64,000 bases of DNA from Sphingobacterium sp. BN32 (GTDB lineage Bacteria > Bacteroidota > Bacteroidia > Sphingobacteriales > Sphingobacteriaceae), in the NCBI RefSeq assembly GCF_030503615.1, contig NZ_CP129963.1, forward strand, positions 310,001-374,000. Direction: 5' to 3'. The stretch's first letter is position 1. Each line of letters begins with the position of its first letter. Position numbers and translations under genes: made by a program. Positions 42,402-51,842 of this stretch are shown one piece after another. The notes under the pieces are model-generated. The model had not been told where the DNA came from and did no database searches. It saw nothing but the letters and a program-made list of their open reading frames with translations.

Positions 42402-45329
42402 ATGATAGAAGAGGAGTTGGCTCTGCTTGCACCTCAGTTAGGCGGTGAACTTTATTGGGATGAGAAAATGCGTCTGTTGTATGCAACAGATGCCTCAGCT
42501 TATCGCGAGATTCCATTGGCAGTCGCTTATCCGAAAGATAAGCAGGACATTGCTTTGCTTATCCAATTTGCAAATCAGCATCAGGTTTCTTTGATTCCAC
42601 GTACTGCCGGGACCTCCCTTGCAGGGCAGGTCGTAGGAGCTGGGATTGTAGTCGATGTATCGAAATATTTTACCTCCATTATCGAGGTAAATGCAGAAGA
42701 ACATTGGGTAAGCGTACAACCCGGGGTCATTCGGGATGAGTTGAATATGTTCCTCAGACCTTATCAATTGTACTTCGGGCCCGAAACGTCGACCGCAAAC
42801 CGCGCGATGATCGGTGGGATGGTGGGCAACAATTCATGCGGATCCAATTCCCTGATCTATGGTAGTGCCCGCGAGCATACCTTAGCAATAAAAGCCTTGC
42901 TAAGCGACGGTTCAGAAGTCGAATTCAAAGCCTTGTCTTTCGAAGAATTTAGTGAAAAATGTAATTTGGATAGTCTGGAGGGTAAAATCTACAAGCATAT
43001 CCGAAGCATGTTGAGCAATTATCAGAATCAACAGGAAATACGCGCAAACTTTCCAAAAGCATCGATCATGCGCCGAAATACCGGCTATGCCGTCGATATG
43101 TTATTGGAAACCGATCCATTCACGGCAGGAAAAGAGCCTTTTAGCTTCTGTAAGCTGATATGTGGCTCCGAGGGTACACTTGCATTCATCACGGAGATTA
43201 AACTCCATGTAGATCCTTTAAATACAAACCCCACCGGACTGCTTTGTGTGCACTTTGCGAGCCTGCAGGATGCCCTGCATGCTAATCTCATCGCACTGAA
43301 GCACAAGCCGCTCGTGAGTGAACTGATGGACAGCTATATCCTCGAGCGAACGAAAGATAATTTAGAACAGTCAAACAACCGCTTCTTTGTGGATGGGAAC
43401 CCTGCGGCCGTCTTGATCGTCGAGTACGATGGCAAAGATCAGGACGAAATATTCCGCAAGGTCGAAGCCGTCGAAGCCGATATGAGAGCGCATGGGCTAG
43501 GCTATCATTTTCCCTTAGTTCTCGGAGCCGATAAAAAACGGGTTTGGGATTTGCGAAAGGCTGGTCTAGGCTTGTTGAGCAATGTTCCGGGCGATGATAA
43601 ACCTGTGGCGGTGATCGAAGATACGGCCGTCGCTGTCGAGGATTTGCCGGCCTATATTGCAGATTTCAACGACATACTAGAAAAGTATAAGCTTTATGCA
43701 GTGCATTACGCGCATGCGGCGACGGGCGAACTACACCTACGTCCCATTATCAACCTAAAGACAGCAGCGGGCAACCAGCTCTTTAGAGAAATTGCGTTAG
43801 AGATTGCACACCTCGTCAAGAAATATAAGGGTTCCCTTAGCGGAGAGCATGGCGACGGCCGATTAAGAGGCGAGTTTATCCCTTTAATGATTGGTGATCA
43901 TAACTACCAGTTATTAAAAGATATCAAACATACCTGGGACCCAAAAGGAATTTTTAACCCTGGAAAAATAGTCAATACGCCATCCATGAATAGCTTCCTG
44001 CGCTATGAGCCAGGGCAACAAAATCGTGAAATAAAAACCGTATTTCGCTATCCTAATCAAACCTACATACAGCATGTAGAGCAGTGTAACGGATCTGGAG
44101 ACTGTCGAAAATCGCATTTGTCGGGCGGAACGATGTGCCCATCTTACATGGCGAGCAAGAACGAGAAAGATACAACCAGAGCCCGGGCAAATATCCTGCG
44201 CGAAATGATTACGCATTCGAGTAAGGAAAATCCCTTTGACCATGAAGAAATCAAAGAGATCATGGATCTTTGTCTAAGCTGCAAGGCCTGCAAATCCGAA
44301 TGCCCTTCAAGCGTCGATATGGCTAAACTCAAGGCCGAATTCCTACAGGGCTATTATGATGCCAATGGTATTCCGATGCGCTCCAGGATGATTGGCCATG
44401 TAGACAGCCTTACACAGTTCATGCAGCCCGTAGCGGGCTTATACAATGCTGTTGTCGGGAATAAACTGACCGGCGGAATCGTAAAGAATATTCTGGGGTT
44501 TGCACCGCAGCGTCATATCCCGAAGATTGCTGCCAAAACCTTAAGAAAATGGTATGCCGAACGAGATAAAAAGTATATCGCCGGCAGGCAACCCCTTAAA
44601 TCCGTCTACTTTTTCTGCGACGAGTTTACCAACTTCAACGACGTTGATTTAGGAAAGAAAGCCATTATACTTCTGGAAAAATTAGGATATCAGGTGCTGA
44701 TGGTGCCGCACGCATTTTCCGGACGCGCACTACTGTCTAAAGGACTCCTTCGGGAAGCGAAGAAGCTGGCGAATAAAAACGTCGCTATTTTTGCCGACCG
44801 ACTAAATTCCAACAGTAAGATGGTGGCGGTAGAGCCATCAACTATTTTGACCTTCCGGGATGAATACGTAGATCTTGTCGATGATCATCTTATAGAAGCT
44901 GCAGAAAGAATTGCGCCCTTTGCATTGACCATTGAGGAATTTATATGGGAGGAATTTCAAGCCGGCAATATTTCTTCCTCCCAGTTTACAGGGCAAGAGA
45001 AGGAAATCTTATTGCATGGCCATTGTCAGCAGAAAGCCTGGGGATTGTTAGCCACAGTAAACCAGATATTAGCTATTCCGGCGAATTATAAAGTGAAAAA
45101 TATCCCCTCGGGCTGCTGTGGTATGGCGGGTTCCTTTGGATATGAGAAAGAACATTATGAGATGTCTATGCAGATCGGGGAACTGGTGTTATTTCCAGCC
45201 GTTCGCGCAAAGGCTAAAGAAACAATCATTGCCGCACCGGGCGCCAGTTGCCGTCATCAAATAAAAGATGGAACATCCGAAACTGCCTTGCATCCCGTCG
45301 AAATATTGTTGGAAGCATTAAAGAATTAA
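42402..45329 (+). CDS. FAD-binding and (Fe-S)-binding oxidoreductase, likely D-2-hydroxyglutarate dehydrogenase (YdiJ-like)
   Basis: The 975-residue protein joins three parts. Residues about 40-220 are the FAD-binding PCMH domain (PRTAGTSLAGQVVGAGIVVDV; GGMVGNNSCGSNSLIYG near 138-154). Residues about 230-530 are the FAD-oxidase C domain (HAATGELHLRPI, SGEHGDGRLRG). The rest is a ferredoxin and CCG electron-transfer module: EQCNGSGDCR near 556, LCLSCKACKSECPS near 622, SGCCGMAGSFG near 902. This is the architecture of E. coli YdiJ, which oxidises D-2-hydroxyglutarate to 2-oxoglutarate; D-lactate dehydrogenases share parts. The operon with a DUF1338 enzyme favours D-2-hydroxyglutarate. Electrons probably go to quinone, with no membrane anchor seen. 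Confidence 0.9.
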   Translation: MIEEELALLAPQLGGELYWDEKMRLLYATDASAYREIPLAVAYPKDKQDIALLIQFANQHQVSLIPRTAGTSLAGQVVGAGIVVDVSKYFTSIIEVNAEEHWVSVQPGVIRDELNMFLRPYQLYFGPETSTANRAMIGGMVGNNSCGSNSLIYGSAREHTLAIKALLSDGSEVEFKALSFEEFSEKCNLDSLEGKIYKHIRSMLSNYQNQQEIRANFPKASIMRRNTGYAVDMLLETDPFTAGKEPFSFCKLICGSEGTLAFITEIKLHVDPLNTNPTGLLCVHFASLQDALHANLIALKHKPLVSELMDSYILERTKDNLEQSNNRFFVDGNPAAVLIVEYDGKDQDEIFRKVEAVEADMRAHGLGYHFPLVLGADKKRVWDLRKAGLGLLSNVPGDDKPVAVIEDTAVAVEDLPAYIADFNDILEKYKLYAVHYAHAATGELHLRPIINLKTAAGNQLFREIALEIAHLVKKYKGSLSGEHGDGRLRGEFIPLMIGDHNYQLLKDIKHTWDPKGIFNPGKIVNTPSMNSFLRYEPGQQNREIKTVFRYPNQTYIQHVEQCNGSGDCRKSHLSGGTMCPSYMASKNEKDTTRARANILREMITHSSKENPFDHEEIKEIMDLCLSCKACKSECPSSVDMAKLKAEFLQGYYDANGIPMRSRMIGHVDSLTQFMQPVAGLYNAVVGNKLTGGIVKNILGFAPQRHIPKIAAKTLRKWYAERDKKYIAGRQPLKSVYFFCDEFTNFNDVDLGKKAIILLEKLGYQVLMVPHAFSGRALLSKGLLREAKKLANKNVAIFADRLNSNSKMVAVEPSTILTFRDEYVDLVDDHLIEAAERIAPFALTIEEFIWEEFQAGNISSSQFTGQEKEILLHGHCQQKAWGLLATVNQILAIPANYKVKNIPSGCCGMAGSFGYEKEHYEMSMQIGELVLFPAVRAKAKETIIAAPGASCRHQIKDGTSETALHPVEILLEALKN

Positions 45330-45410
45330 CATAAAGACTTTCCTGTTTCCATGGAACAACAACCGGAATGAAAGTGCTTGATGGCCATGGAAAGTGGACA
45401 GGATCAGAAA

Positions 45411-45453
45411 AATAAAGAGCGCCCTTGAAATTCTAAGGGCGCTCTTTATTTTA
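45411..45453. terminator. Bidirectional terminator between the FAD/Fe-S and DUF2911 genes
   Basis: AATAAAGAGCGCCCTT (45411-45426) and AAGGGCGCTCTTTATT (45435-45450) form a perfect 16-bp stem with an 8-base loop, flanked by A/T runs. Confidence 0.93.
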
Positions 45454-45468
45454 TATTCAATCGCTACT

Positions 45469-46314
45469 CTATTTCTTAGCAGCTTCTAATGCTTGCGTAT
45501 TCAACTTCACGTATTCGCCGTTGTTCTGCGATTTCGCCATTTTCAAGCCTTCTTCAGCAGCTTTTATCGCGCCTTTCTTGTCACCAGCTTTCGCTAAGAT
45601 CAAGGATTTCCAGTATTTGATATGTGGAGCCTTGCTGTTGCCTTTATCTGCTTCTACCATCCATTCTGCAGCTTTTTTGATGTCTAAGCCATGCGTATAG
45701 TAATATTGAGCCGCTTGAAAATAAGGTTTTTTCTCGCCTCGCATCGCTTCATCAATACTTGCTAGGATCTCTGCTTTCTGATCCACTTCGATTAGAAACG
45801 AAACCTTCGTTTTTTCCCATAAAAGGCAAGCTTTTAAGTTCTGATCGTTGACCTCTTCAAAAGCAATCGTAAATGTTTCGATGGGATTAGTTAATGCGCG
45901 AGGTTTTACTTTTACGCGCAGAACGTCATCTGCTTTATCGTAGGTATATGCACCCCATTGCTTTGCGTTTTTATTGAAAATAATAGTCCATTCCTCTTTT
46001 CCTGGAAGTGTGAACAATGCATATGTGCCCGCTTCTAGCGCCTGTCCTTCGATTTTTACATCACTTTGGAAGGTAATGTTGGTTGCGTTGTTTGCACCGG
46101 TACGCCAAATTTGATCGTAGGGAACGAGATCGCCAAAAATTTTTCTGCCCTTCATGTTCGGACGCTGGTAGACTACGCTAACCTGGCTGATCCCTAAATC
46201 TTGAAGTATAAATTGGGTACTACTCGCAGGAGGCAATTTAATCTGCGCATCAGCTTGTTGTGCGCTGAAGATCAGTCCTGATGCTAGCAGGAGTGTTAAT
46301 GCAATTTTTTTCAT
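45469..46314 (-). CDS. DUF2911 domain-containing exported protein
   Basis: The 281-residue product has a Sec signal (LLLASGLIFSAQQADAQIK). The DUF2911 beta domain spans about 30-185 (SSTQFILQDLGISQVSVVYQ, GRKIFGDLVPYDQIWRTGAN, TYALFTLPGKEEWTIIFNK, WGAYTYDKADD). A C-terminal TPR-like helical part follows (about 190-280, YYTHGLDIKKAAEWMVEAD, AKAGDKKGAIKAAEEGLKMA). The family is common and abundant in Bacteroidota, without a defined biochemical role. It is flanked by terminators on both sides, so it is a single-gene unit. Confidence 0.88.
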   Translation of the reverse strand: MKKIALTLLLASGLIFSAQQADAQIKLPPASSTQFILQDLGISQVSVVYQRPNMKGRKIFGDLVPYDQIWRTGANNATNITFQSDVKIEGQALEAGTYALFTLPGKEEWTIIFNKNAKQWGAYTYDKADDVLRVKVKPRALTNPIETFTIAFEEVNDQNLKACLLWEKTKVSFLIEVDQKAEILASIDEAMRGEKKPYFQAAQYYYTHGLDIKKAAEWMVEADKGNSKAPHIKYWKSLILAKAGDKKGAIKAAEEGLKMAKSQNNGEYVKLNTQALEAAKK

Positions 46315-46355
46315 ATTTTCAAAACTAGAATTCTCGAAGATACGAAGCCTAGCGC

Positions 46356-46391
46356 AAAAAACAAACGGAGATAGTCACCTATCTCCGTTTG
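46356..46391 (-). terminator. Terminator of the sugar MFS transporter gene
   Basis: CAAACGGAGATAG (46362-46374) and CTATCTCCGTTTG (46379-46391) form a 13-bp perfect stem with loop TCAC. The A-run at 46356-46361 becomes the T-run on the minus strand. Confidence 0.9.
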
Positions 46392-46408
46392 CAATATGTT
46401 TAAACGTC

Positions 46409-47671
46409 TTATTTTCGAACTTTGTGTCCCGCTACTGCATAATAAAGAATATACAGGTAACAAGGCAATGCAATCCAATATGCTTGGTGTGAACCAACCG
46501 AGTGCGCAAGCTGTCCATATAATAATGGAATAACGGCACCACCGGCGATACCCATAACTAAGATGCCGGAAGCCGCGCTCGTAAATTTACCAACTCCTTT
46601 TAGTGCCAATGGCCAAATCGCAGGCCACACTAAAGAGTTTGCTAAACCTAATAAACCTACTAAAGTCAAGGAAACCATACCATCAGTGAAGACAATACCT
46701 ACGGTTAAAATTGCACCTAGAATAGCACATAATTTTAAAGCCGTTTCTTGAGAAAGGTATTTTGGGATCGCAACAATACCGATGATATAACCAATAACCA
46801 TGGAAACCATCGTGAATGAGGTAAAGAATTTAGCCGTATCTAACGGAATTCCTAAGTAAGTACCGTAGGCAATGATCGTATCACCTGCCAACACTTCAAC
46901 ACCAACGTATAAGAATAAACAGATGAATCCTAAGATTACATGTGGGAAATCAAAAATACTTTGTTTGCTCTCAGATGCGAGGTGATGTGTTGCATCTTCC
47001 TCTTCGTCACCTTTTACTTCAGGAAGGTTAGCACGGGAAATCCATACGGCCAAAATAATCAATACGACAACAATTCCGATATATGGATTAACCACTTGTA
47101 ATGCAATTTTATCCAAAGCCTGCGCAGACTCTTCAGGACTCATCGTCGCTAATGATTGTTGTACCTTATCTGCCTCACTTAAGTTTAAGAAGTAACCTAG
47201 GATAATCGGAGCAAGCGCACCAGCAAACTTATTACAGATACCCATGATACTGATACGCTTCGCAGCAGTCTTTACAGGACCTAAGATCGTGATGTAGGGA
47301 TTGGAAGCGGTCTGTAAGATGGCTAATCCACCACCCATCACGAATAATCCAGTCAGGAATAATAAATAAGTACGAGAGTAGGCTGCAGGTATAAATAATA
47401 GTGCACCAACCGCCATGATACCGAGTGATATCGCCATACCATTCTTAAAACCGAATCTGTTCAACACCCATGTCGAAACCGGCGCCATTACTAAATATGC
47501 AATGTAAAATGCGAAAGTAACAAAGTAAGATTGTACTTCTGTCAATTCACAAGCAATTCTTAAGTAAGGAATTAATAAGGAGTTGAGCCAAGTGGCGAAT
47601 CCAAAAATAAAGAACAGGGCACCAATTATAATCATTGGTCCGACGGTTGATTGATTATTCTGAGTGGTCAT
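46409..47671 (-). CDS. Sugar MFS transporter (FucP/GluP-type)
   Basis: The 420-residue, 12-segment major facilitator has the FucP-family landmarks: FFIFGFATWLNSLLIPYLR near 16-34, GGGLAILQTASNPYITILGP near 112-131 (the conserved QT..NPY motif), and MGICNKFAGALAPIILGY near 143-160. Such carriers take up glucose, galactose, fucose or GlcNAc with protons or sodium. It is the only gene of its unit. Its upstream region holds two ATCGAT-centred palindromes that may bind a LacI-type regulator. No catabolic gene is adjacent, so the sugar is unknown. It is separate from the peptidoglycan locus. Confidence 0.9.
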   Translation of the reverse strand: MTTQNNQSTVGPMIIIGALFFIFGFATWLNSLLIPYLRIACELTEVQSYFVTFAFYIAYLVMAPVSTWVLNRFGFKNGMAISLGIMAVGALLFIPAAYSRTYLLFLTGLFVMGGGLAILQTASNPYITILGPVKTAAKRISIMGICNKFAGALAPIILGYFLNLSEADKVQQSLATMSPEESAQALDKIALQVVNPYIGIVVVLIILAVWISRANLPEVKGDEEEDATHHLASESKQSIFDFPHVILGFICLFLYVGVEVLAGDTIIAYGTYLGIPLDTAKFFTSFTMVSMVIGYIIGIVAIPKYLSQETALKLCAILGAILTVGIVFTDGMVSLTLVGLLGLANSLVWPAIWPLALKGVGKFTSAASGILVMGIAGGAVIPLLYGQLAHSVGSHQAYWIALPCYLYILYYAVAGHKVRK

Positions 47672-47681
47672 AAAATTGATT

Positions 47682-47766
47682 TAATCGATTATGAATTTTT
47701 TGATAGTCACAAGGCTAATAAAATAAATCCATATTTAAAAACACTATTTGTTAGACAATCGATTGC
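47682..47766 (-). promoter_or_regulatory. Two ATCGAT-centred palindromes upstream of the sugar transporter
   Basis: TAATCGATTA at 47682-47691 lies just before the start codon and CAATCGATTG at 47756-47765 lies 75 bases further up. The second shares its core with the palindrome at 56317-56330 before the third SusC gene. They look like LacI-family operators. Confidence 0.4.
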
Positions 47767-47919
47767 ATTTGTAACAAATTGTTGATGATTCTCTATTTAT
47801 ATTAGGGAATGTTTTTTGCCTTAAGTGCTGTAAATCTTGCCTATAAACCTGTCATATTTACACGGAAACACTAAAAGGAATGAAAGTTCCTGCGTGCCTT
47901 TGTCAGACAGGCAGCTCCG

Positions 47920-47958
47920 AAAAAAGGTAGAGAGACATCGAATGGGCGACGTCTCTCT
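47920..47958 (-). terminator. Terminator downstream of the hotdog thioesterase gene
   Basis: AGAGAGAC (47929-47936) pairs with GTCTCTCT (47951-47958), and after one mismatch three more pairs leave a 6-base loop. The six A at 47920-47925 become the T-run on the minus strand. The remaining bases from 47767 to 48060 show no gene. Confidence 0.7.
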
Positions 47959-48060
47959 AAAAACCTAAACCGTATCATAAAACCAAAAAATGGTAGTATA
48001 TATGGTTGAACAAGCATTCAAGATGATTGTTTTATGAATTTTATATTTTTTTTAAAATTT

Positions 48061-48480
48061 TTAAGGCTTTTTAATAATAGCCATTGTCAAGCGGGAAATA
48101 CAAACAGGTTTTCCGCGTTCGTCGGCAATGCGAATATCCCATACATGGGTCGTTTTTCCAATATGAAGGGGCTTACAAGTTGCGAAAACCTTGCCTTTTG
48201 TCACGGGGCGAAGATGGTTTGCATTAATATCTAAACCTACCGCCGCATATTTGTCCATATCGATGATTAATGCAGACGCAATACTACCAACGGATTCGGC
48301 AAGAACAACGGATGCTCCGCCATGTAGAATGCCGAAGGGTTGTTTTACCTTTTCTGTAACAGGCATCTCAGCAACTAAGGAATCATCTGTAATCGATGTT
48401 GCTTTGATATCGAGAAAACCAGTCATATTAATGGCGAAGTAGGAGTTGATTTCCTCCAATGAATATGCTCTAAACCACAT
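48061..48480 (-). CDS. PaaI-type hotdog-fold thioesterase
   Basis: This 139-residue single-domain hotdog protein has the PaaI/YdiI-type active-site stretch FGILHGGASVVLAESVGSIAS near 49-69 with the HGG motif (H53), and a GLDINANHLRPVTKG strand. It hydrolyses acyl-CoA thioesters in the cytoplasm; related YdiI/MenI act on DHNA-CoA in menaquinone synthesis, and that is one option here. It overlaps the DinB gene by 11 bases, so it is translationally coupled at the end of a three-gene operon. Confidence 0.9.
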   Translation of the reverse strand: MWFRAYSLEEINSYFAINMTGFLDIKATSITDDSLVAEMPVTEKVKQPFGILHGGASVVLAESVGSIASALIIDMDKYAAVGLDINANHLRPVTKGKVFATCKPLHIGKTTHVWDIRIADERGKPVCISRLTMAIIKKP

Positions 48481-49006
48481 CGTTGCTTAAGTTTTGATTC
48501 TTCAAATAGCGAGCCTTCAAGATGATTACATGATGGTTAAGGTGACCAGCAATCACATATAATAAAGCCCTGACACTGATTAAGCGATCGGAAGCCATGC
48601 CCTTTCTAATCAGTTCGTTTTCATCAAACGAGTTGAACAAATAAAGGTTTGCCTTTCTGAGGTGAATAAACTCCTGCGCGATATCAGCCAATTCGCGTTC
48701 GTTATGGCGTCCATTGGATACAAACTCGTCTTGCTCAAAAGACGCTAATGCAGTCATGTCGTTTCTCCCGAAGCGTAGCGCCCGATAGGCCATCACCCGT
48801 TCGCAATCTAGGATATGGCATAAAACCTCCTTAATTGTCCACTTATCCTCGGCATATGCATAGGACCCCATACGCTCTGGAATGCTCGCAATAAATTCGG
48901 GAAATGTCTCGACTTGACTCGTCAGTTCCTCCATCACGTCCCCAGTTACGGTTTCAATATAGTCACTGAATATCGCCGGGTATTCGTCAGATTTGAGTTG
49001 GTTCAT
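48470..49006 (-). CDS. DinB-family (YfiT-like) putative metal-dependent protein
   Basis: The 178-residue helical-bundle protein has the three DinB histidine positions: KEVLCHILDCERVMAYRALRF (first His near 66) and a pair in AGHLNHHVIILK near 155-166. Family members bind a divalent metal and include thiol-S-transferases; the substrate is unknown. The gene overlaps its neighbours on both sides (about 20 bases with the histidine kinase gene, 11 bases with the thioesterase), so all three are co-translated. Confidence 0.88.
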   Translation of the reverse strand: MNQLKSDEYPAIFSDYIETVTGDVMEELTSQVETFPEFIASIPERMGSYAYAEDKWTIKEVLCHILDCERVMAYRALRFGRNDMTALASFEQDEFVSNGRHNERELADIAQEFIHLRKANLYLFNSFDENELIRKGMASDRLISVRALLYVIAGHLNHHVIILKARYLKNQNLSNDVV

Positions 49007-50210
49007 AGCGTAAATTACTTTTTAAGATAATTCTAAATGTGGTTCCTTTTCCTATTTCGGATTCTTTAACAAAAATTTGTCCCTGATGGTAGTAGACCAT
49101 ACGTTTCGTCAAACTTAGCCCTAAGCCCCAGCCACGTTTGCGCGTCGTATATCCTGGTTGAAAAATAGTCTCCCAATTTGCCCTAGGGATCCCTTTTCCG
49201 GTGTCGCTAATGTCAATAAAAATTTCTTCTTTTGCAATGTTTTCCGAAATGTTAATGCTAATCTTACCTTCAGCTTCGATAGCATTCACCGCATTTTTTA
49301 GCAGGTTTTCGATGATCCAATCGAAGACTTGCACATTCAATTTTGCTGCGACCTGCTGGTCGCCCTCGAGCTCAAATGTAATACGTTGACTCGTTCTAAC
49401 TTTAAAATAATTCACATACTCTTCCACCACCGGGTACACCGCATGATTGGATAGGGAAGGTGTCGAGCCGATTTTAGAAAAACGATCGGCAACAATTTCC
49501 AATCGTTTGATGTCTCGCTCCATCTCATTGAATACGCTGTCATCTTCCGCATCATACGTAACACGGGCGAGCTCAAGCCAGCCCATCATCGACGAAATAG
49601 GCGTCCCTAATTGGTGGGCAGCCTCTTTGGCCATCCCCACCCAAACCAGGTTCTGTTCCGAATCACGAATGGAATTAAATACCGTATAAGCGATTACTAG
49701 AAAGATTGCAATCAATGATAATTGAAGGTATGGAAATATGCGCAGTTGCGCCAGCGCATCTGAGTCGCGGTAATAAACGCGCCATTCCTGCCCGCTATCC
49801 AATGAAATATGAATAGGCGGATGAGCCTTCTTCATCTTATTCAATTGCTTTTGGAAATAATCCGGGTCATACTGCTTATTTGAGTCAGGGTCTGCACGAT
49901 TGTCCGTCTTGGTGCTGTCTAGATCGCGCCAGGCAACGATTGCTTCATTCTCATCAGTAATGATGGCAGGCAAGCTCAAACTATCGCGTACTGCAGAAAT
50001 AAAACTGATGAACTCGTCGTTCACATCCGGCATCGTCACGATACTCTTGGTCGACATCGCCCAGACTTCCGCCTTTGTACGCTCGGATTTAGAAAGGTTT
50101 TTAACAAGATAATTGCTGTATAACAGTGAGGCCGTAGCAATCAAGGCAGCAAATAAAAACAATAAAAACTTCCATTGTTGCTTATTATATCGATACGGAT
50201 GTTGCTTCAT
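48987..50210 (-). CDS. Membrane sensor histidine kinase (orphan)
   Basis: I prefer the ATG at 50210 (MKQHPYRYNKQQ, 407 residues), because the longer frame starts with an implausible hydrophobic tail upstream. A first membrane segment (about 14-31), a periplasmic domain of about 130 residues and a second segment (about 170-188) precede the kinase core. The H-box is AKEAAHQLGTPISSMMGWLE, with the histidine near 200 in an HQLGTP variant. The N-box is ENLLKNAVNAIEA, and the G-boxes are DTGKGIP and GWGLGLSLTKRM. No response regulator is encoded nearby. The signal is unknown. Confidence 0.9.
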   Translation of the reverse strand: MKQHPYRYNKQQWKFLLFLFAALIATASLLYSNYLVKNLSKSERTKAEVWAMSTKSIVTMPDVNDEFISFISAVRDSLSLPAIITDENEAIVAWRDLDSTKTDNRADPDSNKQYDPDYFQKQLNKMKKAHPPIHISLDSGQEWRVYYRDSDALAQLRIFPYLQLSLIAIFLVIAYTVFNSIRDSEQNLVWVGMAKEAAHQLGTPISSMMGWLELARVTYDAEDDSVFNEMERDIKRLEIVADRFSKIGSTPSLSNHAVYPVVEEYVNYFKVRTSQRITFELEGDQQVAAKLNVQVFDWIIENLLKNAVNAIEAEGKISINISENIAKEEIFIDISDTGKGIPRANWETIFQPGYTTRKRGWGLGLSLTKRMVYYHQGQIFVKESEIGKGTTFRIILKSNLRYEPTQI

Positions 50211-50290
50211 AGACCCAATTATTATCAGCAAATTAATGATTTTCCAATAGCTTCAACAAACAAAATAAAGAAATGCTTAATTTTGCGGTT

Positions 50291-51820
50291 ATGAGTTCAC
50301 AAAACAAAGTAAGGGTTCGTTTCGCGCCAAGTCCTACAGGCGGGTTACATTTAGGCGGCGTAAGAACCGCATTGTTCAACTACCTTTTTGCAAAACATCA
50401 TAACGGTGATTTTATCCTTCGTATCGAGGATACCGATCAAACGCGTTTTGTACCTGGTGCTGAAGAATATATCAAAGAATGTTTAACATGGTGCGGATTA
50501 ACACCAGATGAAAGCCCCTGGAATGAAGGTGCTTTCGGTCCTTACCGTCAAAGTGAGCGCAAGCCCTCTTACCGCCAATTTGCGGAAGAATTAGTAAAGA
50601 ATGGAAATGCCTACTACGCATTTGACACCGCAGAGGAATTAGATGAGCAGCGTAAATTGCAACCAAACTTCCGCTATGCACACGACAACCGCATGGATCT
50701 TCGTAACTCCCTGAGCTTAGGTGAAGAGGAAACACAACGTTTATTGGCTGCAGGAACGCCGCATACAATCCGCATCAAGATGCCGGAAGACGAAGTTGTT
50801 TCTTTTGATGATATGATACGTGGACGCGTAAGTTTTGAAACAAAATTAGTAGATGATAAAGTGCTTTTGAAAGCCGACGGTATGCCAACCTACCATTTGG
50901 CAGTAGTTGTGGATGATAAAGCAATGGAAATATCCCATGTCTTCCGTGGCGAAGAATGGCTGCCTTCCGCACCGGTACACCTACTCTTATGGGAGTATTT
51001 GGGCTGGAAGAACGAGATGCCGCAATGGGCACATATGCCGCTTATCCTTAAACCTGACGGGAAAGGAAAGTTGAGCAAGCGCGATGGCGATCGCTTAGGC
51101 TTCCCTGTTTACGCAATGAACTGGACCGATCCGAAGACCGGTGAACTGACTGTCGGTTACCGCGAGCGTGGATTCTTACCGGAGTCTTTTATCAACTTAC
51201 TAGCAATGTTAGGCTGGAACGATGGAACGGAGCAGGAGATCTTCACGATGGAGGAGCTTATTGCTAAATTCTCCGTTGAGCGCATCAGTAAAGCCGGAGC
51301 GAAATTCGACTTCGAGAAAGCAAAGTGGTTCAATCAAGAATGGATAAAAATCACCGACAACAGCGAACTTCTGCCACAGGTGAAAGCCATCATGACTAAA
51401 CATGAACTAAATACGGACGGAATAGCGGATAATTTTATCAATTCTATCTTGGATTTAGTGAAAGAAAGACTAACTTACGTTGAAGATTTTTGGGAGCAAG
51501 CCTCTTTCTTCTTCCAAAAGCCTGCACAATATGATGTTGATGCCGTTAAACCGAAATGGAACACTGACAAAACAGCCTTCTTCAAACAAATCGCAACAGA
51601 CTTTGCAACGCAGCCCCTTTGGGAAGCAGCGAGTTTAGAATCCTTCTTTAAAGGAAAGATTGCAGATTCAGGCATGAAGATCGGCGAGTTAATGATGCCT
51701 TTCCGTATTATGTTAGTTGGCGGTAAGTTTGGACCAGACGTATTTAAGATTGCAGAGCTTTTAGGAAAAGAGGAAGTGATTGCGCGCATCGCGTCGGCAT
51801 TGCCTCATTTTGAAGCATAA
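50291..51820 (+). CDS. gltX: Glutamyl-tRNA synthetase GltX
   Basis: GltX charges tRNA-Glu. I prefer the ATG at 50291 (MSSQNKVRVRFAPSPTGG, 509 residues) over the frame start at 50273. A TAATTTTG box at 50278-50285 suggests the promoter overlaps the longer version. Class I signatures are PSPTGGLHLGGVRTALFNYL (HIGH-like HLGG), LRIEDTDQTR, GRVSFETKLVDDKVLLKADG, and KGKLSKRDGD (KMSKS-like). Length is normal for the bacterial enzyme. The next gene starts 23 bases after the stop. Confidence 0.96.
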   Translation: MSSQNKVRVRFAPSPTGGLHLGGVRTALFNYLFAKHHNGDFILRIEDTDQTRFVPGAEEYIKECLTWCGLTPDESPWNEGAFGPYRQSERKPSYRQFAEELVKNGNAYYAFDTAEELDEQRKLQPNFRYAHDNRMDLRNSLSLGEEETQRLLAAGTPHTIRIKMPEDEVVSFDDMIRGRVSFETKLVDDKVLLKADGMPTYHLAVVVDDKAMEISHVFRGEEWLPSAPVHLLLWEYLGWKNEMPQWAHMPLILKPDGKGKLSKRDGDRLGFPVYAMNWTDPKTGELTVGYRERGFLPESFINLLAMLGWNDGTEQEIFTMEELIAKFSVERISKAGAKFDFEKAKWFNQEWIKITDNSELLPQVKAIMTKHELNTDGIADNFINSILDLVKERLTYVEDFWEQASFFFQKPAQYDVDAVKPKWNTDKTAFFKQIATDFATQPLWEAASLESFFKGKIADSGMKIGELMMPFRIMLVGGKFGPDVFKIAELLGKEEVIARIASALPHFEA

Positions 51821-51842
51821 TCAATCAACTAAACGAATACGA

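Noticed and set aside
45411..45453. A long inverted repeat as a mobile-element end
   Set aside because: It sits between convergent genes with A and T runs on both sides and is fully explained as a bidirectional terminator.
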